64,000 nucleotides of DNA. It comes from Paenibacillus sp. V4I3 (GTDB lineage Bacteria > Bacillota > Bacilli > Paenibacillales > NBRC-103111). Shown here piece by piece: positions 1 to 10,012 of this stretch. Under the pieces are notes generated by a model. The model made no database searches, was not told the origin of the DNA, and saw only the letters and a program-made list of their open reading frames with translations. The stretch spans positions 2,392,501 through 2,456,500 of the forward strand of contig NZ_JAUSZA010000001.1 of assembly GCF_030817215.1 (NCBI RefSeq). The letters run 5' to 3'. The number at the start of each line of letters is the position of its first letter. The stretch's first letter is position 1. The translations under genes were made by a program, and so were the position numbers.

Positions 1-2
1 GG

Positions 3-1247
3 GTGAGAAAAGTGAAATTATCGAGAAGGGATTTTCTGCTTAAGGGTACAGCTATGTTTGCGACTTTAGGCCTAGGCGGAGCTTTATTTACGGATACGGG
101 AAAATCGATTTTGGCTAGCGGTTTTGATGATGATGTTGATGTTGATGAACCTGTACTTATTGTTGTTCAGTTAAGTGGAGGGAATGATGGCATTAATACG
201 CTAATTCCTTATGGACAAGGGATTTACTATGATGCGCGGCCGACTTTGGCTTACCAGCAGAAGGATGTGCTTGCATTAGATAATCAAGTAGGCTTGCATC
301 CAAGTTTAGTTGGCCTCGCTGCACTTTATAAACTTGGGAAAATGGCTGTCGTACAGGGAGTTGGATATCCAGGACCCGATCACTCTCATTTCCGCTCTAT
401 GGAAATTTGGCAGACAGCCGAGCCAGCGAAGATGAGCCGCACCGGATGGCTTGCACGCTATGCAGAGTCTTCGTTGCGGGATAGCAGTAATCCGCTCAAA
501 GCTATTCAGATTGGCGCAGGGGGTAAGGCTTTTGCTTCGGAGAAAATGAACTTTCCCGTTATCCAATCTTTAGAAACGTATCATATGATTGATCCGAAAA
601 CAGCGATGATGGACAAAAATCGGATCACCAAAGCATTCTTGGAGATGTATGGTGTACAGAATCAGACGGAACAGCTGCGTGTCGTATCAGGCCGTGGATA
701 TGAGGCCTTCAAAAGTGTTGAAGCGATTCAAGCTTTAACGGCTACCTATGCGAATAAAGTGGAGTACCCGAAAACTAATTTTGCAAGGGATCTCCAATTA
801 GTATCCAAGCTGCTGGCTGGTAAATCGGGCACAAGAATATTCAATGTGCAGATCGGCGGTTTCGATGATCATGCCGATGAGAAGGTCCAGCATGCCAAAG
901 TGCTGACTCAAGTCGACGAGGGTCTCACAGCTTTCTATAAAGACTTGGAGGTGCAAGGACTGCAGGACCGTGTTGTGGTGATGATGTTTTCGGAGTTTGG
1001 GCGGAGGGTGAAGGAGAACGGAAGCGGCGGAACAGACCATGGAACGGCAGCTCCGATGTTTGTGATTGGAGGCAAGGTGAATGGCGGTCTCTATGGCGCG
1101 TACCCGAGCCTGAGCAATTTGGACAATGGCGATTTGAAGTATGAGGTTGATTTCCGCTGCGTTTACAGCACGCTTATTGATAAATGGTTAAAAGGTGATA
1201 CCACAGCTGTTTTAGGCAAATCATACGTGTCTTTAAAATTTATATAG
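3..1247 (+). CDS. DUF1501 family protein, Tat-exported
   Basis: A 414-residue protein with a twin-arginine signal at its N-terminus (SRRDFLLKG at residues 7-15, followed by a hydrophobic Ala/Gly/Leu stretch), so it is probably exported folded by the Tat system. The mature part has the DUF1501 pattern: VQLSGGNDGINTLIP near residue 55, a GPDHSHF block near 124, GGFDDHADE near 283 and SEFGRR near 328, a fold related to the sulfatase/alkaline phosphatase superfamily. DUF1501 genes are usually paired with an upstream DUF1800 gene; only two bases precede this ORF, so the partner cannot be seen. The start is GTG at 3, or GTG at 12, which keeps the signal intact. The biochemical role of the family is not established. 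Confidence 0.85.
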   Translation: MRKVKLSRRDFLLKGTAMFATLGLGGALFTDTGKSILASGFDDDVDVDEPVLIVVQLSGGNDGINTLIPYGQGIYYDARPTLAYQQKDVLALDNQVGLHPSLVGLAALYKLGKMAVVQGVGYPGPDHSHFRSMEIWQTAEPAKMSRTGWLARYAESSLRDSSNPLKAIQIGAGGKAFASEKMNFPVIQSLETYHMIDPKTAMMDKNRITKAFLEMYGVQNQTEQLRVVSGRGYEAFKSVEAIQALTATYANKVEYPKTNFARDLQLVSKLLAGKSGTRIFNVQIGGFDDHADEKVQHAKVLTQVDEGLTAFYKDLEVQGLQDRVVVMMFSEFGRRVKENGSGGTDHGTAAPMFVIGGKVNGGLYGAYPSLSNLDNGDLKYEVDFRCVYSTLIDKWLKGDTTAVLGKSYVSLKFI

Positions 1248-1253
1248 CTGTAG

Positions 1254-1285
1254 AGCCGGGGCTGCTGCTTCGGCTTTTGGTTTTT
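1254..1285 (+). terminator. Rho-independent terminator after the DUF1501 gene
   Basis: Nine-base arms at 1254-1262 and 1267-1275, with two G-U pairs and a TGCT loop, are followed by TTTGG and TTTTT. The hairpin lies six bases past the DUF1501 stop codon. Confidence 0.6.
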
Positions 1286-1344
1286 AGTCGTTCATGGTAA
1301 CCTATTGAAAAAGACAAAAAAATCGTCGTGCTGGTGGAGGTGCT

Positions 1345-1875
1345 TTGACGTTGAGCATAGAGCCTATTTCGGATCATCTGCAAGAGGATTTAAGGATACT
1401 TTTCGTGGGGTATAACCCTAGTATACGATCCGGAGAAACGGGTCATCATTATGCGAATCCGAACAATCGCTTTTATCGGATCCTTTTCCAAGCGGGATTA
1501 ACACCTCGGCTATATAAACCTCAAGAGGATGGGGATTTGCTGAAGCTCGGGTATGGATTTACGAATATCGTGGCTCGCCCTTCGTTAACGGCTGCAGAAA
1601 TTACACCTGAGGAATACCGTGAAGGTCGACTTATTTTAAAGCAAAAGATTCAGGCCTTTCGACCTTGTGTTGTCTGTTTTGTAGGAAAAGGGGTATTTGA
1701 ACAGTATAGCGGCCGTAGGGGGATGAGTTGGGGGAGTCAACAGGATCCGGTGGTTGAAGGTGTGATCGACTATGTATGTCCCTCTTCTAGTGGGCTTGTT
1801 CGGATGAAGCTTGAGGAGATGGTTGCTATTTATAGTGGAATTAAGACATATATCGAAATGGAGTTGGGTTACTGA
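1345..1875 (+). CDS. mug: Mismatch-specific uracil/thymine DNA glycosylase (Mug/TDG type)
   Basis: A 176-residue protein of the Mug/TDG branch of uracil-DNA glycosylases, which remove U or T from G:U and G:T mismatches in base excision repair. The active-site block is GYNPSIRSG at residues 23-31 (GINPG in E. coli Mug; the Asn that positions the water is kept), followed by TGHHYANPNNRFY. The DNA-intercalating loop region is VCPSSSGLVR near residue 145. The length matches the family. The start is TTG at 1345 or TTG at 1351; GGTGGAGG at 1333-1340 gives the second a better spacing. The stop overlaps the next start by one base (TGATG at 1873-1877), so the Nudix gene is probably translationally coupled to it. 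Confidence 0.88.
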   Translation: MTLSIEPISDHLQEDLRILFVGYNPSIRSGETGHHYANPNNRFYRILFQAGLTPRLYKPQEDGDLLKLGYGFTNIVARPSLTAAEITPEEYREGRLILKQKIQAFRPCVVCFVGKGVFEQYSGRRGMSWGSQQDPVVEGVIDYVCPSSSGLVRMKLEEMVAIYSGIKTYIEMELGY

Positions 1876-2468
1876 TGAATAATCCATGGTTGGAATGGGC
1901 CAAAGAGATCCAGGCTATTAGTCAAGCTGGACTTACTTACGGTGAGAATGGCTATGACTTGGAGCGATATGAGGCGCTGCGCAAGATCAGCGTGGAGATG
2001 ATGAGTTATTTCTCGGAGACACCGATCGATAAGGTGACTGCTTTGTTCGCCAGCGGCACGGGGTATCAGACGCCGAAAGTGGATATTCGGGCCGTCGTCT
2101 TGAGAGAGAACAAGCTGCTGCTTGTGAAGGAAAGAGCCGACGGTGCTTGGGCTTTGCCTGGAGGCTGGGCGGATATCGGCCTCACACCATCGGAGGTCGC
2201 CGTTAAGGAGACCCACGAGGAGGCCGGCTATGACGTCAAGCCGGTGCGATTGCTGGCGGTCTTCGATAAGAAGCGCCACGCACACCCACCCTCGGCAAAC
2301 CACGTGTACAAGATGTTCATCTTGTGCGAGTTGGTGGGCGGGGAAGCACTTGAAGCCGGTCTGGAAACGACCGGTGCCCAGTTCTTCAGCGAGAGCGAGC
2401 TGCCGCCGCTCTCTGTGGAGCGAAATACCGCTGAGCAACTGAAGCGGATGTTCGAGCTTGCCACGTGA
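1875..2468 (+). CDS. Nudix hydrolase with NUDIX_N domain
   Basis: A 197-residue protein. The N-terminal ~60 residues (WLEWAKEIQAISQAGLTYG and ERYEALRKIS) match the small helical NUDIX_N domain. The Nudix fold follows with ALPGGWADIG then KETHEEAGYD at about residues 92-117. The box is slightly off the G-x5-E-x7-REUXEE consensus: the first Glu position is Leu (DIGL) and Arg is Lys, which I believe is common in the NUDIX_N subfamily; the EExG metal ligands are intact. It probably hydrolyses a nucleoside-diphosphate derivative (ADP-ribose-like or nucleotide sugar); the substrate cannot be told. ATG at 1875 overlaps the mug stop, suggesting a nucleotide-sanitation or repair pair. Confidence 0.88.
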   Translation: MNNPWLEWAKEIQAISQAGLTYGENGYDLERYEALRKISVEMMSYFSETPIDKVTALFASGTGYQTPKVDIRAVVLRENKLLLVKERADGAWALPGGWADIGLTPSEVAVKETHEEAGYDVKPVRLLAVFDKKRHAHPPSANHVYKMFILCELVGGEALEAGLETTGAQFFSESELPPLSVERNTAEQLKRMFELAT

Positions 2469-2513
2469 GCATACAGCGCAAACGCTGCTCGATTAGCCAA
2501 GAGCGACAAGCCT

Positions 2514-3374
2514 TTAACGCTTAAGTACGGGTTTCAATTGTGCGATGATTTCCTCCATTTGCTTCGAGCATTGTTCGTACATCTCTTTTGCAGCTTTATT
2601 TTTCGTAGTAAGCCCAAACAACATCAGATCGCCTTCGCACTTTTTTAATGTAGCAAATAGGGTTGCTTTTTCCTGTGGCACAGGTACCATAATCTTGTCG
2701 TCAAATAGATCTACATATAATTGGCCGTAAGAATCGACTTGACCTAGAAATACATTTTCAATCGTCACACCCAATTTATCTAGTTCAGTTTGCAGCCATC
2801 CCCGGCTAAAACCGATGGTAGCTAAGGCTTCATCCATGATTTCACCATCCATGATAATTGCTTGAGGCTCCTTCTCAGGTGAAACTTTGATGCCTAAATG
2901 GCTTGGAGTCAGGGGTTGGTTTTCACGAGTTAATAGAACATTAATTTCTCCGCTTGGTTCCATGATCGCAAATTCAACATCCGCCAATTTAAATGCGGAT
3001 CTTTTTCGCAATTGCTCCATGAGTTCATCGGTAGTGAGTCGTTCTTTCTTTAAGTTATCTTCCAATACTTTACCATCTCTAATCAGCACGGTTCCTTTAC
3101 TATCAATGAAATCCCGCATCTTTTTACTTTTTAGCTGCAAAAATTCAATGCCTAAAGAGCATGCAATCCAAACGCCTAAAGATATTAAACCTAGATACCA
3201 ATTCGCCTCCAAATCCAACGATATGTATGCTGCAAGACTGCCAATCGTAATGCCGGTAATGTACTCGAAAAAGGAAAGTTGAGAAACTTGTCTTTTACCC
3301 AACATCTTTGTCATAAAGAAAAGTACGACAACCGCTAATAATGTGCGTAAAACAATTTCAAACCATTCGGGCAT
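2514..3374 (-). CDS. DUF421/YetF family membrane protein
   Basis: A 286-residue protein with three predicted membrane segments in the first ~80 residues (around 7-22, 36-52 and 59-80, with MLGKRQVSQLSFFEYITGI between the first two). A soluble part follows with the DUF421 signature DGKVLEDNLKKERLT and ELMEQLRKRSAFKLADVEFA, and a duplicated beta-rich domain up to about residue 230. The family is frequent in spore formers (YetF, YrbG, YcaP) and its function is unknown. The ATG at 3374 is preceded on its strand by AAAAAGGAGGAACC, a very strong ribosome site. It is convergent with the Nudix gene, with only 45 bases between them, and is transcribed away from thpR as a single gene. Confidence 0.85.
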   Translation of the reverse strand: MPEWFEIVLRTLLAVVVLFFMTKMLGKRQVSQLSFFEYITGITIGSLAAYISLDLEANWYLGLISLGVWIACSLGIEFLQLKSKKMRDFIDSKGTVLIRDGKVLEDNLKKERLTTDELMEQLRKRSAFKLADVEFAIMEPSGEINVLLTRENQPLTPSHLGIKVSPEKEPQAIIMDGEIMDEALATIGFSRGWLQTELDKLGVTIENVFLGQVDSYGQLYVDLFDDKIMVPVPQEKATLFATLKKCEGDLMLFGLTTKNKAAKEMYEQCSKQMEEIIAQLKPVLKR

Positions 3375-3490
3375 ATCGGTTCCTCCTTTTTTATTAAATC
3401 TAATCCAATCGGTTCAATTGTTTGTAGAATTCTTGAAAGTTATACAAAAACAAGATATTAGTTCCAGTGTCGGTAATAATGTGAAGGGAA

Positions 3491-4216
3491 TTAAGTAGAC
3501 GGTTCCTTAAAAGGGAACACGCCTAGCGCTTCGTACGCCGGCTGGCGGCCCAAGTGGCTGCGGTAGAGGACGATGTCCTCTACCTGCCACACGGGCCAGC
3601 CGCCGGAAGGCGCTCCCACCGCCGATAGGGCGGAGCGCTTGAAAGGCCCCGCCGCTGTGCGGTAGCGGCGGGCTAGTGTGAGGTGCGGCCGGTAGGCGCG
3701 AGCCTCGGCCGGGAAGCCGTGGCGGGCGCAGACGCCCGCGACCTCGCGCTGCAGCGCAGCCAGCGCGTCGAGGTCGCCGGTGAGGCCCGCCCAGAGGATC
3801 GACGGCGCCGCCGGAGGTCCGAACACGCCGAGGCCCTCGGCGTGCAGGGTCAGCGGCAGCGCAGCTGCTGCAAGCTGGCGCAGGTCGGCCGCCAGCGCTT
3901 CGGCTGTCTCGACGGATGCGTCGCCGAGGAAGCTTAACGTGACGTGGACATCCTGCGGATGCGTCCACTTTTGGAAAGGCAGCACCTTTTGGATGCTGCC
4001 TTTCCAGGCGTCGAGCTCCCGCTGGACGTCTTGCGGGAGCTGAATGCCTACGAACAGCCGATACATCTCGGAGGCGTTTGTGGAACTTGAAGCGCTTGTG
4101 GAACTTAAAGCATTCGTGGAACTTGAGTTGCCTGAATTTGCAGAGTTTAAGCTGTTTGCGTTTGCTAAATTCGCAGCGTTTGTAGAACTTTCTCCTATCG
4201 TATCAACCAATGTCAT
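3491..4216 (-). CDS. thpR: RNA 2',3'-cyclic phosphodiesterase with low-complexity N-terminus
   Basis: The C-terminal ~190 residues, from MYRLFVGIQLP onward, are a complete 2H phosphoesterase of the ThpR/LigT family, which opens RNA 2',3'-cyclic phosphates; the two catalytic His motifs are HVTLSFLG and HLTLARRY. The reading frame stays open upstream. I place the start at ATG 4216 because AAAGGAG lies 12 bases before it on the minus strand, while ATG 4066, directly at the domain, has no ribosome site. That gives a 241-residue protein whose residues ~10-50 are a Ser/Asn/Thr/Ala linker coded partly by an 18-bp tandem repeat. The domain-coding part is strikingly G+C rich while the linker is not. 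Starts further upstream, to 4360, would overlap serC and look less likely. Confidence 0.82.
   Translation of the reverse strand: MTLVDTIGESSTNAANLANANSLNSANSGNSSSTNALSSTSASSSTNASEMYRLFVGIQLPQDVQRELDAWKGSIQKVLPFQKWTHPQDVHVTLSFLGDASVETAEALAADLRQLAAAALPLTLHAEGLGVFGPPAAPSILWAGLTGDLDALAALQREVAGVCARHGFPAEARAYRPHLTLARRYRTAAGPFKRSALSAVGAPSGGWPVWQVEDIVLYRSHLGRQPAYEALGVFPFKEPST
4074..4127 (-). repeat. Three 18-bp tandem repeats inside thpR
   Basis: Consecutive units at 4074-4091, 4092-4109 and 4110-4127 each read (on the plus strand) GC-x-x-T-x-GTGGAACTT followed by three bases, with one to four differences between units. In the thpR frame each encodes six Ser/Thr/Asn/Ala residues, so unit gain or loss keeps the frame. 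Related degenerate units appear to extend to about 4190. Confidence 0.75.
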
Positions 4217-4358
4217 AAGTAAATTAGGCTCCTTTTGTATCCAAATCTGTTCTCTTCTTCGTTCTTCTCCTAGCATTGCCAACTGAGGTTTTACTTGATG
4301 CATGAAGAGAATATTGCTATCATAGCGATAATACAAAAAAGCAAAGGTGTGGTCATTC

Positions 4359-5447
4359 ATGGGAAATAGGGCCTATAACTTTAACGCAGGGCCTGCGGCA
4401 TTACCGCTCGAAGTACTGCAGAAAGCACAAGAGGAGCTTGTCGAATTTAAAGGCATCGGCATGTCCATTATGGAAATTTCTCACCGCAGCGCGGAGTTCG
4501 AGCAAGTTCATAATGAAACGCAGCAATTGTTGAAACAAATTTTTAGCATCCCTGATGGGTACCAAGTGCAGTTTCTGCAAGGTGGTGCGAGCACACAATT
4601 CGCCATGATTCCGCTTAATTTTCTAAAGCCAGGTAAGGTAGGCAGCTATGTGCTTACAGGTGCATGGGCGGAGAAAGCTGTTCAGGAAGCAAGCTTGTTC
4701 GGAGAAGTTGCCATCGCAGCAAGCTCGAAAGAACAGAAATTCATGAAAATTCCGGACTTAAATGAAATCAATATTCATCCGGATTCCGCTTATCTGCATC
4801 TGACTTCGAACGAAACGATTGAAGGCGCTCAGTTCCAGAGCTTTCCGGATACAGGGAATGTGCCGTTAATTGGGGACATGTCCAGTGACATCTTGAGCCG
4901 TCCAGTAGATGTTTCGAAATTCGGCATGATCTATGCAGGAGCGCAAAAGAATCTAGGTCCTTCTGGTGTAACTGTGGTTATTGTTAAGGAAGATTTATTA
5001 CAAGATCTGCCTAAAACGATTCCAACCATGCTTCGCTACGAAATCCATAGCAAAAACAATTCCCTGTACAATACACCACCAGTGTATTCAATCTACATGA
5101 TGAACCTAGTATTGAAATGGATTCAGGAACAAGGTGGACTAGCTGTCATCCAGAAAAATAACCTTGAGAAATCAGGTCTAATTTATAGCGCAATCGACCA
5201 AAGCGGTGGTTTCTACCGTGGACCTGTTGATGCGGGCAGTCGTTCCGCGATGAACATCACGTTCCGGTTGCAGGATGAAGAGTTGGAGAAGAAGTTCATC
5301 AAGGAAACCGAGCAGAACGGATTTGTTGGGTTGAAGGGTCATCGCAGTGTAGGCGGTTTGAGAGCATCTTCGTATAATGCTGTTCCTTATGCATCATGCA
5401 AAGCGCTCGCTGAGTTCATGAGTGATTTCCAAAAACGCAACGGTTAA
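4359..5447 (+). CDS. serC: Phosphoserine aminotransferase
   Basis: A 362-residue class V aminotransferase that makes 3-phosphoserine from 3-phosphohydroxypyruvate in serine synthesis and can also act in pyridoxal phosphate synthesis. Visible features are the N-terminal NFNAGPAALP, GGASTQFAMIP near residue 72, the PLP Lys in YAGAQKNLGPSG near residue 195, and GHRSVGGLRASSYNA near the C-terminus, all diagnostic for SerC. I chose ATG 4359, with AAAGGTGT at 4343-4350 as ribosome site, over an in-frame GTG at 4347 which would sit on that site. It is divergent from thpR, and a terminator follows directly, so it is a single-gene unit. No serA is next to it. Confidence 0.96.
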   Translation: MGNRAYNFNAGPAALPLEVLQKAQEELVEFKGIGMSIMEISHRSAEFEQVHNETQQLLKQIFSIPDGYQVQFLQGGASTQFAMIPLNFLKPGKVGSYVLTGAWAEKAVQEASLFGEVAIAASSKEQKFMKIPDLNEINIHPDSAYLHLTSNETIEGAQFQSFPDTGNVPLIGDMSSDILSRPVDVSKFGMIYAGAQKNLGPSGVTVVIVKEDLLQDLPKTIPTMLRYEIHSKNNSLYNTPPVYSIYMMNLVLKWIQEQGGLAVIQKNNLEKSGLIYSAIDQSGGFYRGPVDAGSRSAMNITFRLQDEELEKKFIKETEQNGFVGLKGHRSVGGLRASSYNAVPYASCKALAEFMSDFQKRNG

Positions 5448-5458
5448 GAAATAAGGTT

Positions 5459-5504
5459 AAGCTATTCACGGCACCCTCGTGTGCGTGTGAATAGCTTTTT
5501 TTGT
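5459..5504 (+). terminator. Terminator after serC
   Basis: Perfect 11-base arms AAGCTATTCAC at 5459-5469 and GTGAATAGCTT at 5487-5497, followed by a T run. It lies 12 bases after the serC stop. Confidence 0.85.
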
Positions 5505-5742
5505 TTCTGAATAGGATTGTGGCATCTTCGCTATTAACGACCTTAGACGGACTCTGGGACGGCTTAATGAGCCTGTATTTGGAATGAGATGGATCTATAT
5601 CTAGTGAGCTCAAAGCCCTAATCTAACTTTCGACAAATTCGAAAATTTCAAGTCAAAATTGAAAAAATATTTTCAAAGCCTTCCGAGCCACGTCCTGTCT
5701 AGGTTTACGTATTTTAATAGTCAAAATGAGCCATTTTACTCG

Positions 5743-5796
5743 TTGACAAACACAATATATTGATATAAATTTGAATCTATCAACTAGATATCGTAA
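5743..5796 (+). promoter_or_regulatory. nrd promoter with tandem NrdR boxes
   Basis: Box 1 at 5750-5765 (ACACAATATATTGATA) fits the known NrdR consensus acaCwAtATaTwGwgt at 14 of 16 positions. Box 2 at 5781-5796 (CAACTAGATATCGTAA) fits at about 10 of 16. They start exactly 31 bp apart, three helical turns, the spacing usual for NrdR box pairs. A -35 hexamer TTGACA lies at 5743-5748 and a -10 region (TATAAA/TAAATT) at 5764-5771, so box 1 fills the spacer of the promoter and NrdR binding should block transcription directly. This leaves a 5' leader of about 260 bases before nrdI in which I see no recognisable riboswitch. The remainder of 5505-6037 holds nothing else that I can name. Confidence 0.8.
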
Positions 5797-6013
5797 AAAA
5801 AGCGATACACACAACTGCTAGAATTTGTGAAAAAATAGAATCAAATTCCGTGATAAACCGCGTGATTACCGCCTTTTTCCTAGGTTTCGTAGTCCTGAAA
5901 TTCGCATATTTTGTCGAAAGAACAATGCGTATTCCATCTTAAAATGCACGGAATGATTCATTTGTTTACTACATATAGGGTTACTTACATAAGCGGTACT
6001 AGATAATGAATAA

Positions 6014-8468
<2,455 letters not shown>

Positions 8469-8490
8469 TTTGGAAGGGGATTGAATATAA

Positions 8491-9477
8491 ATGAGTACGG
8501 CCACTACCCTAAATAATGCCAGGAAAGCTGTGAACTGGAATCGTCCCGATGATGATTTTACGATCACTTTCTGGAATCAAAATATTATGCAGTTCTGGAC
8601 AGATGAGGAAATCCCATTATCTGATGATAAAATGTCATGGATCACGTTAAGCGGTGCAGAACGTGAGCTTTACATGAAAGTCCTCGGAGGCCTTACGCTG
8701 CTCGATACCATGCAAGGCGGCGTCGGCATGCCGAAGATTCTTGAGCATGTCGATGGGCTCCAGCGTAAAGCGGTTCTAAGCTTCATGGGTATGATGGAAC
8801 AAATACATGCGAAGTCCTACAGCAGTATTTTCACTACGTTGTCTACAACGGAAGAAATCAATGAGCTGTTCCTTTGGGTGGAACGAAATCCTTACTTGCA
8901 GTTCAAGGCAAACAAGATTTCGCATTTCTACGAAAACATTGGAACGCCTAAAGAGCTGTATTTGGCTATGGCAGCATCTGTCTTGCTGGAGAGCTACTTG
9001 TTCTATAGCGGCTTCTATTATCCGCTTTACTTGGCCGGACAGGGTAAAATGACGAGCAGTGGCGAAATTATCGATTTGATTTTACGCGATGAGAGTATTC
9101 ATGGTCTGTATATCGGTGTATTGGCACAAGAGGTTTATGCGGAGTTAAGCCCTGCTGAGCAGGATGAGGCATACGCAACATTGTGTGCCTTGCTGAAGGA
9201 GCTTCATGCCAATGAGGAAAGCTATACAGAAAGTCTCTATGGGACTTTGGGCTTGGCCGAAGAAGTGAAAGCTTTCTTACGCTACAATGCGAATAAAGCG
9301 TTCATGAACCTTGGCGTAGACCCCATTTTCGAAGAAGAGGATATTAATCCGATTGTTCTTAACGGTCTGAGCACGAAGACGAAGCAGCATGACTTTTTCT
9401 CGAAAAAAGGGAATGGTTATGTCCGCACGATTCACGTTGAAGCGTTGACGGATGATGATTTCCTTTTTGGGGATTGA
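8491..9477 (+). CDS. nrdF: Class Ib ribonucleotide reductase, beta (radical) subunit
   Basis: A 328-residue ferritin-like protein that carries the metal-tyrosyl radical cofactor used by NrdE. The metal ligand motifs are [12 protein letters not shown] near residue 107 (Glu-x2-His; the Tyr of AKSYS is the expected radical site) and [10 protein letters not shown] near residue 200. The C-terminal tail ends in DDDFLFGD and should dock on NrdE. The ATG at 8491 follows GGAAGGGGATTG. Last gene of the nrdIEF operon, 22 bases after nrdE, followed by a strong terminator. Confidence 0.95.
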   Translation: MSTATTLNNARKAVNWNRPDDDFTITFWNQNIMQFWTDEEIPLSDDKMSWITLSGAERELYMKVLGGLTLLDTMQGGVGMPKILEHVDGLQRKAVLSFMGMMEQIHAKSYSSIFTTLSTTEEINELFLWVERNPYLQFKANKISHFYENIGTPKELYLAMAASVLLESYLFYSGFYYPLYLAGQGKMTSSGEIIDLILRDESIHGLYIGVLAQEVYAELSPAEQDEAYATLCALLKELHANEESYTESLYGTLGLAEEVKAFLRYNANKAFMNLGVDPIFEEEDINPIVLNGLSTKTKQHDFFSKKGNGYVRTIHVEALTDDDFLFGD

Positions 9478-9485
9478 ACATAAAG

Positions 9486-9517
9486 AAGGACCTGACGGTT
9501 ATCGTCAGGTCCTTTGT
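9486..9517 (+). terminator. Terminator after nrdF
   Basis: Perfect 12-base arms at 9486-9497 (AAGGACCTGACG) and 9503-9514, with a five-base loop, followed by a short T-rich tail. Confidence 0.85.
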
Positions 9518-9638
9518 TGACTAGAAGGCATGTGATTATGGGTTAAGGGCTAAACGAAGCTTACCCCTTATTTAGCACTGGAGGGGTATGTTCATTGGGG
9601 TCAGGGTTTTTATTTATCTGTTTGAAAGGGGAGTTTAT

Positions 9639-9899
9639 ATGTATCCAATCATCGATCTTGTAGAGCATCAAACCATTACCACCGTACAAAAAGAAGAAGA
9701 ACTAGAACTTGCTATAAAGAGTCAGGCCAATATTATTTTTCTGCTAATGGGCTCCATCTTCAATGAACTGGTGGATAAAATTTCTCCGCTATCAAAGTAT
9801 GCTGCGGCTCTGCTTACACCCCTAAATTATAGCCCATCTCCATATCTCAAAAAAACCTTTATAAAAACAAAGAGGAAACGTGGCATTGATAGCGAATAA
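9639..9899 (+). pseudogene. N-terminal remnant of a GlpP-type glycerol-3-phosphate antiterminator
   Basis: The first ~50 residues (IIDLVEHQTITTVQ, EEELELAIKSQANI, IFLLMGSIFN, ELVDKI) resemble the N-terminus of the GlpP family, RNA-binding antiterminators responding to glycerol-3-phosphate, as I remember it. The usual VHIDLIEGL block and the rest of the ~185-residue barrel are missing. After ELVDKI the frame continues with unrelated, Lys-rich sequence to residue 86, and neither other frame resumes the family pattern, so this is a truncation and not a frameshift. ATG 9639 has its own ribosome site (AAAGGGGAG at 9625-9633), suggesting that the start region is ancestral. It marks the left edge of the accessory block. 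A genuine small protein remains possible. Confidence 0.55.
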
Positions 9900-9909
9900 T
9901 ATTTATCGG

Positions 9910-9940
9910 TAATTAATAAATCTAATAGATTTATTAATTA
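9910..9940. promoter_or_regulatory. Perfect AT-rich palindrome, predicted ROK operator 1
   Basis: Arms at 9910-9922 and 9928-9940 are perfect 13-base inverted repeats (core AATTAATAAATC, five-base spacer, GATTTATTAATT). The same half-site occurs twice in the ROK/ABC divergent region near 15.6-15.75 kb. Long AT-rich palindromes are typical targets of NagC/Mlc/XylR-type ROK repressors. It lies 73 bases before the secreted phosphoesterase start. Confidence 0.65.
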
Positions 9941-10012
9941 AATACACGAATGGAGCTATTTCCTGTACTTCGAAATCATTGTGTAAATTGAAAACAAGGA
10001 GATGACTAACAA

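Noticed and set aside
3507..4043. Long open frames on both strands across thpR
   Set aside because: High G+C lowers stop-codon frequency; these frames lack ribosome sites and family motifs, while the 2H phosphoesterase frame has both catalytic His motifs.
5969..5984. Third NrdR-like box (ACTACATATAGGGTTA)
   Set aside because: About 9 of 16 matches and not in phase with the other two boxes, within chance expectation for AT-rich DNA.
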